A stretch of DNA of 5,575 bases from CAZESH01 sp964514665. Its GTDB lineage: Bacteria; Bacillota; Bacilli; Paenibacillales; KCTC-25726. Positions 4,478 through 5,575 of the stretch are shown piece by piece. The notes under the pieces were generated by a model that saw only the letters and a program-made list of their open reading frames with translations, was not told the origin of the DNA and searched no databases. The position numbers and the translations under genes were made by a program. How positions within the stretch are numbered: the stretch's first letter is position 1; every line of letters begins with the position of its first letter. The DNA is taken from contig CAZESH010000287.1 of assembly GCA_964514665.1 (NCBI GenBank), positions 1-5,575 of the forward strand, in the 5' to 3' direction.

Positions 4478-5434
4478 ATGAAGAAAAAATTCAGTTATGC
4501 CCTTTTGGCTCTTGTAAGTGTATCGCTATTGCTCTATGGAGCCGGAGTTTTTGCAGCTTCGCCGTCCTCATCGGACGCGATCAATGGAACTCTGAAAGCG
4601 ATAGCTGCGGATCATGCTTCGCTGACGATAACAACGGCACAAGGGGAGCAAACCGTTTCCTTGGCTGATTCCGTCTGGGTCTATCGCAACGAAGCGAAAG
4701 CCGATCTTTCGATGTTGAAGCCCGGTGATCGGGTGGATGTCGTCCTGAACAACAAAGCTCAAGCCGCTTATATTAAAGCGCAATCAGCTCAGTATACGGC
4801 TCCGGCTCCCCAAACCGCGATGCCGACGCCTTCCCCGAAACCCGCGCCGACGGCGACCGCGCCAGCCTCTTCGCCGTTGCCTGGAAAACAAGCACCGGCA
4901 ATGGGCGGAGAGCAATTTGCAGGAATCGATTTGAGAATAAACGGCCCCCATTTCAAGCTTGTTATTCATCAAGTTCCGGGCAATGGACAAACGCAGTACG
5001 AGTTGAACCTGAAAGCGGAGCATGGCGGTGTAGTGCATTTAAAAGGGCAAGAGGCCGCTGACTGGATCGGTCTGCTGCTGAATCCGCTTGATCTGCAAGC
5101 TCCCGACGCCCGGCAAAAGCTGCTCGCCGAATTTGCCTCGCAATACGGGCTGGATGCCGGCAAGCTGCACGTTCAAATGAAAATGGACGGCATGGCCGTG
5201 AAACATGAGGCGGAAAAAACGAAAAAAGCAAAGCTCAAGGACGATACCGAGAAAAACGGCTCGTCAGATGCAGCAGGCACAGCGGAGCCAAACGGCACAT
5301 CTGCCGATATCGGCCTGCAGGGAACACTTCTGCAGGGTATCCATTTAAAGGCGGACACCGGGTATAAGATGCAAAGATACGAAAACCGGCAAAACCATGA
5401 AAAGCATCCCAAGGATGGAAAAAAAGACGACTAA
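4478..5434 (+). CDS. Secreted two-domain protein with DUF5666-like N-terminal domain and charged tail, 318 residues
   Basis: The start is ATG 4478, eight bases after AGGAGG (4464-4469); an in-frame GTG at 4469 overlaps that site and is not likely used. Residues 1-26 are a signal peptide (MKKK, hydrophobic core, cleavage after GVFA). Residues 33-102, with INGTLKAIAADHASLTITT and LKPGDRVDVVL, resemble the small beta-barrel DUF5666 domain of bacterial secreted proteins. Residues 106-142 are a Pro/Thr/Ala linker. Residues 145-242 look like a second folded domain that I do not recognise (GIDLRINGPHFKLVIHQVPG; ADWIGLLLNPLDL). Residues 243-318 are rich in Lys, Asp, Glu, Gly and Asn and likely disordered. 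There is no cysteine, lipobox, sortase signal or transmembrane helix after the signal peptide, so the protein is probably released or held in the wall by charge. It is divergent from the Asp/Lys/His-rich gene, which suggests shared control. Function unknown. Confidence 0.85.
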   Translation: MKKKFSYALLALVSVSLLLYGAGVFAASPSSSDAINGTLKAIAADHASLTITTAQGEQTVSLADSVWVYRNEAKADLSMLKPGDRVDVVLNNKAQAAYIKAQSAQYTAPAPQTAMPTPSPKPAPTATAPASSPLPGKQAPAMGGEQFAGIDLRINGPHFKLVIHQVPGNGQTQYELNLKAEHGGVVHLKGQEAADWIGLLLNPLDLQAPDARQKLLAEFASQYGLDAGKLHVQMKMDGMAVKHEAEKTKKAKLKDDTEKNGSSDAAGTAEPNGTSADIGLQGTLLQGIHLKADTGYKMQRYENRQNHEKHPKDGKKDD

Positions 5435-5468
5435 CGACTATAGAATTACCTGCTAAAAAATATGCGCT

Positions 5469-5490
5469 CCAAAGTTGAGCTTTGGTTTAT
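5469..5490 (+). terminator. Weak candidate terminator after the 318-residue gene
   Basis: CCAAAG (5469-5474), a 5-base loop and CTTTGG (5480-5485) form a perfect 6-bp stem followed by TTTAT. It lies 34 bases past the stop at 5434. The stem is short and the T-run is broken, so strength is doubtful; an A-run on the left (5455-5460) could make it work for the opposite strand as well. Confidence 0.4.
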
Positions 5491-5514
5491 CTAAAAAAAA
5501 GGTTGAGCAGGAGG

Positions 5515-5575
5515 TCATATTAATCTGGACCCCTTGTCAAGGACACTTAAAAAGAGAGTGGGTTCATACCATTAG
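5515..5575. mobile_element. Possible left end of an insertion sequence, cut by the window edge
   Basis: From about 5526 the sequence TGGACCCCTTGTCAAGGACA, followed by an A-rich stretch, resembles the terminal region of IS3-type elements that I recall from Bacillota. It contains TGTC/GACA as a tiny inverted repeat. No transposase frame is visible because the window ends at 5575. No open reading frame or promoter is evident in the stretch after 5434. Confidence 0.25.

Noticed and set aside
4962..5412. Several minus-strand frames within the 318-residue gene
   Set aside because: They are Ser/Arg/Cys-rich shadow readings opposite a gene with a clear start, signal peptide and domain structure.

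Overview
The window looks like a low-to-mid GC Bacillota chromosome, most likely Paenibacillus or a close relative. The reasons are strong AGGAGG-type ribosome binding sites, a sigma-A promoter with exact TTGACA, a catabolite-response (cre) match, a CsoR-family operator, short stem plus U-run terminators and Gram-positive style signal peptides. The genus is an inference from style, not from a marker gene.

Left part (1-1151). A sulfide:quinone oxidoreductase-like flavoprotein runs on the minus strand and is cut by the left edge. Its control region is compact: a TTGTGT/TATAAT promoter whose spacer and -10 lie under an 18-bp CsoR/CstR-type palindrome, a cre-like box in the leader, and a strong ribosome binding site. 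This predicts repression that is relieved by sulfide/persulfide (or Cu) and a carbon-catabolite layer.

Middle part (1124-3967). This is a leftward accessory locus: a complete microsomal-type epoxide hydrolase, an intact TetR repressor, and two wrecked genes flanking the repressor. One wreck (2435-2668) joins a short-chain dehydrogenase tail to a frameshifted DUF5519 ('luciferase family') fragment. The other (3424-3888) joins the middle of a different short-chain dehydrogenase to the tail of a sugar-phosphate isomerase/epimerase that itself carries a frameshift. A shared, partly palindromic 24-bp element lies just downstream of the tetR -10 and again in front of the relic start at 2668, so the repressor probably autoregulates and once controlled a dehydrogenase. 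Only the epoxide hydrolase and TetR still look functional.

Right part (3941-5575). Two genes for secreted proteins diverge from a 147-bp intergenic region. One is a small Asp/Lys/His-rich protein with a DDDKY repeat. The other is a 318-residue protein with an N-terminal domain resembling DUF5666, a Pro/Thr/Ala linker, a second unrecognised domain and a highly charged tail. I cannot assign either a function; a joint cell-surface or metal/charge-related role is only a guess. The last ~60 bases may be the beginning of an insertion sequence.

The window does not show a clear new multi-gene system. The best leads are the repeated TetR operator, the sqr control region, the two chimeric pseudogenes, and the divergent pair of secreted charged proteins.
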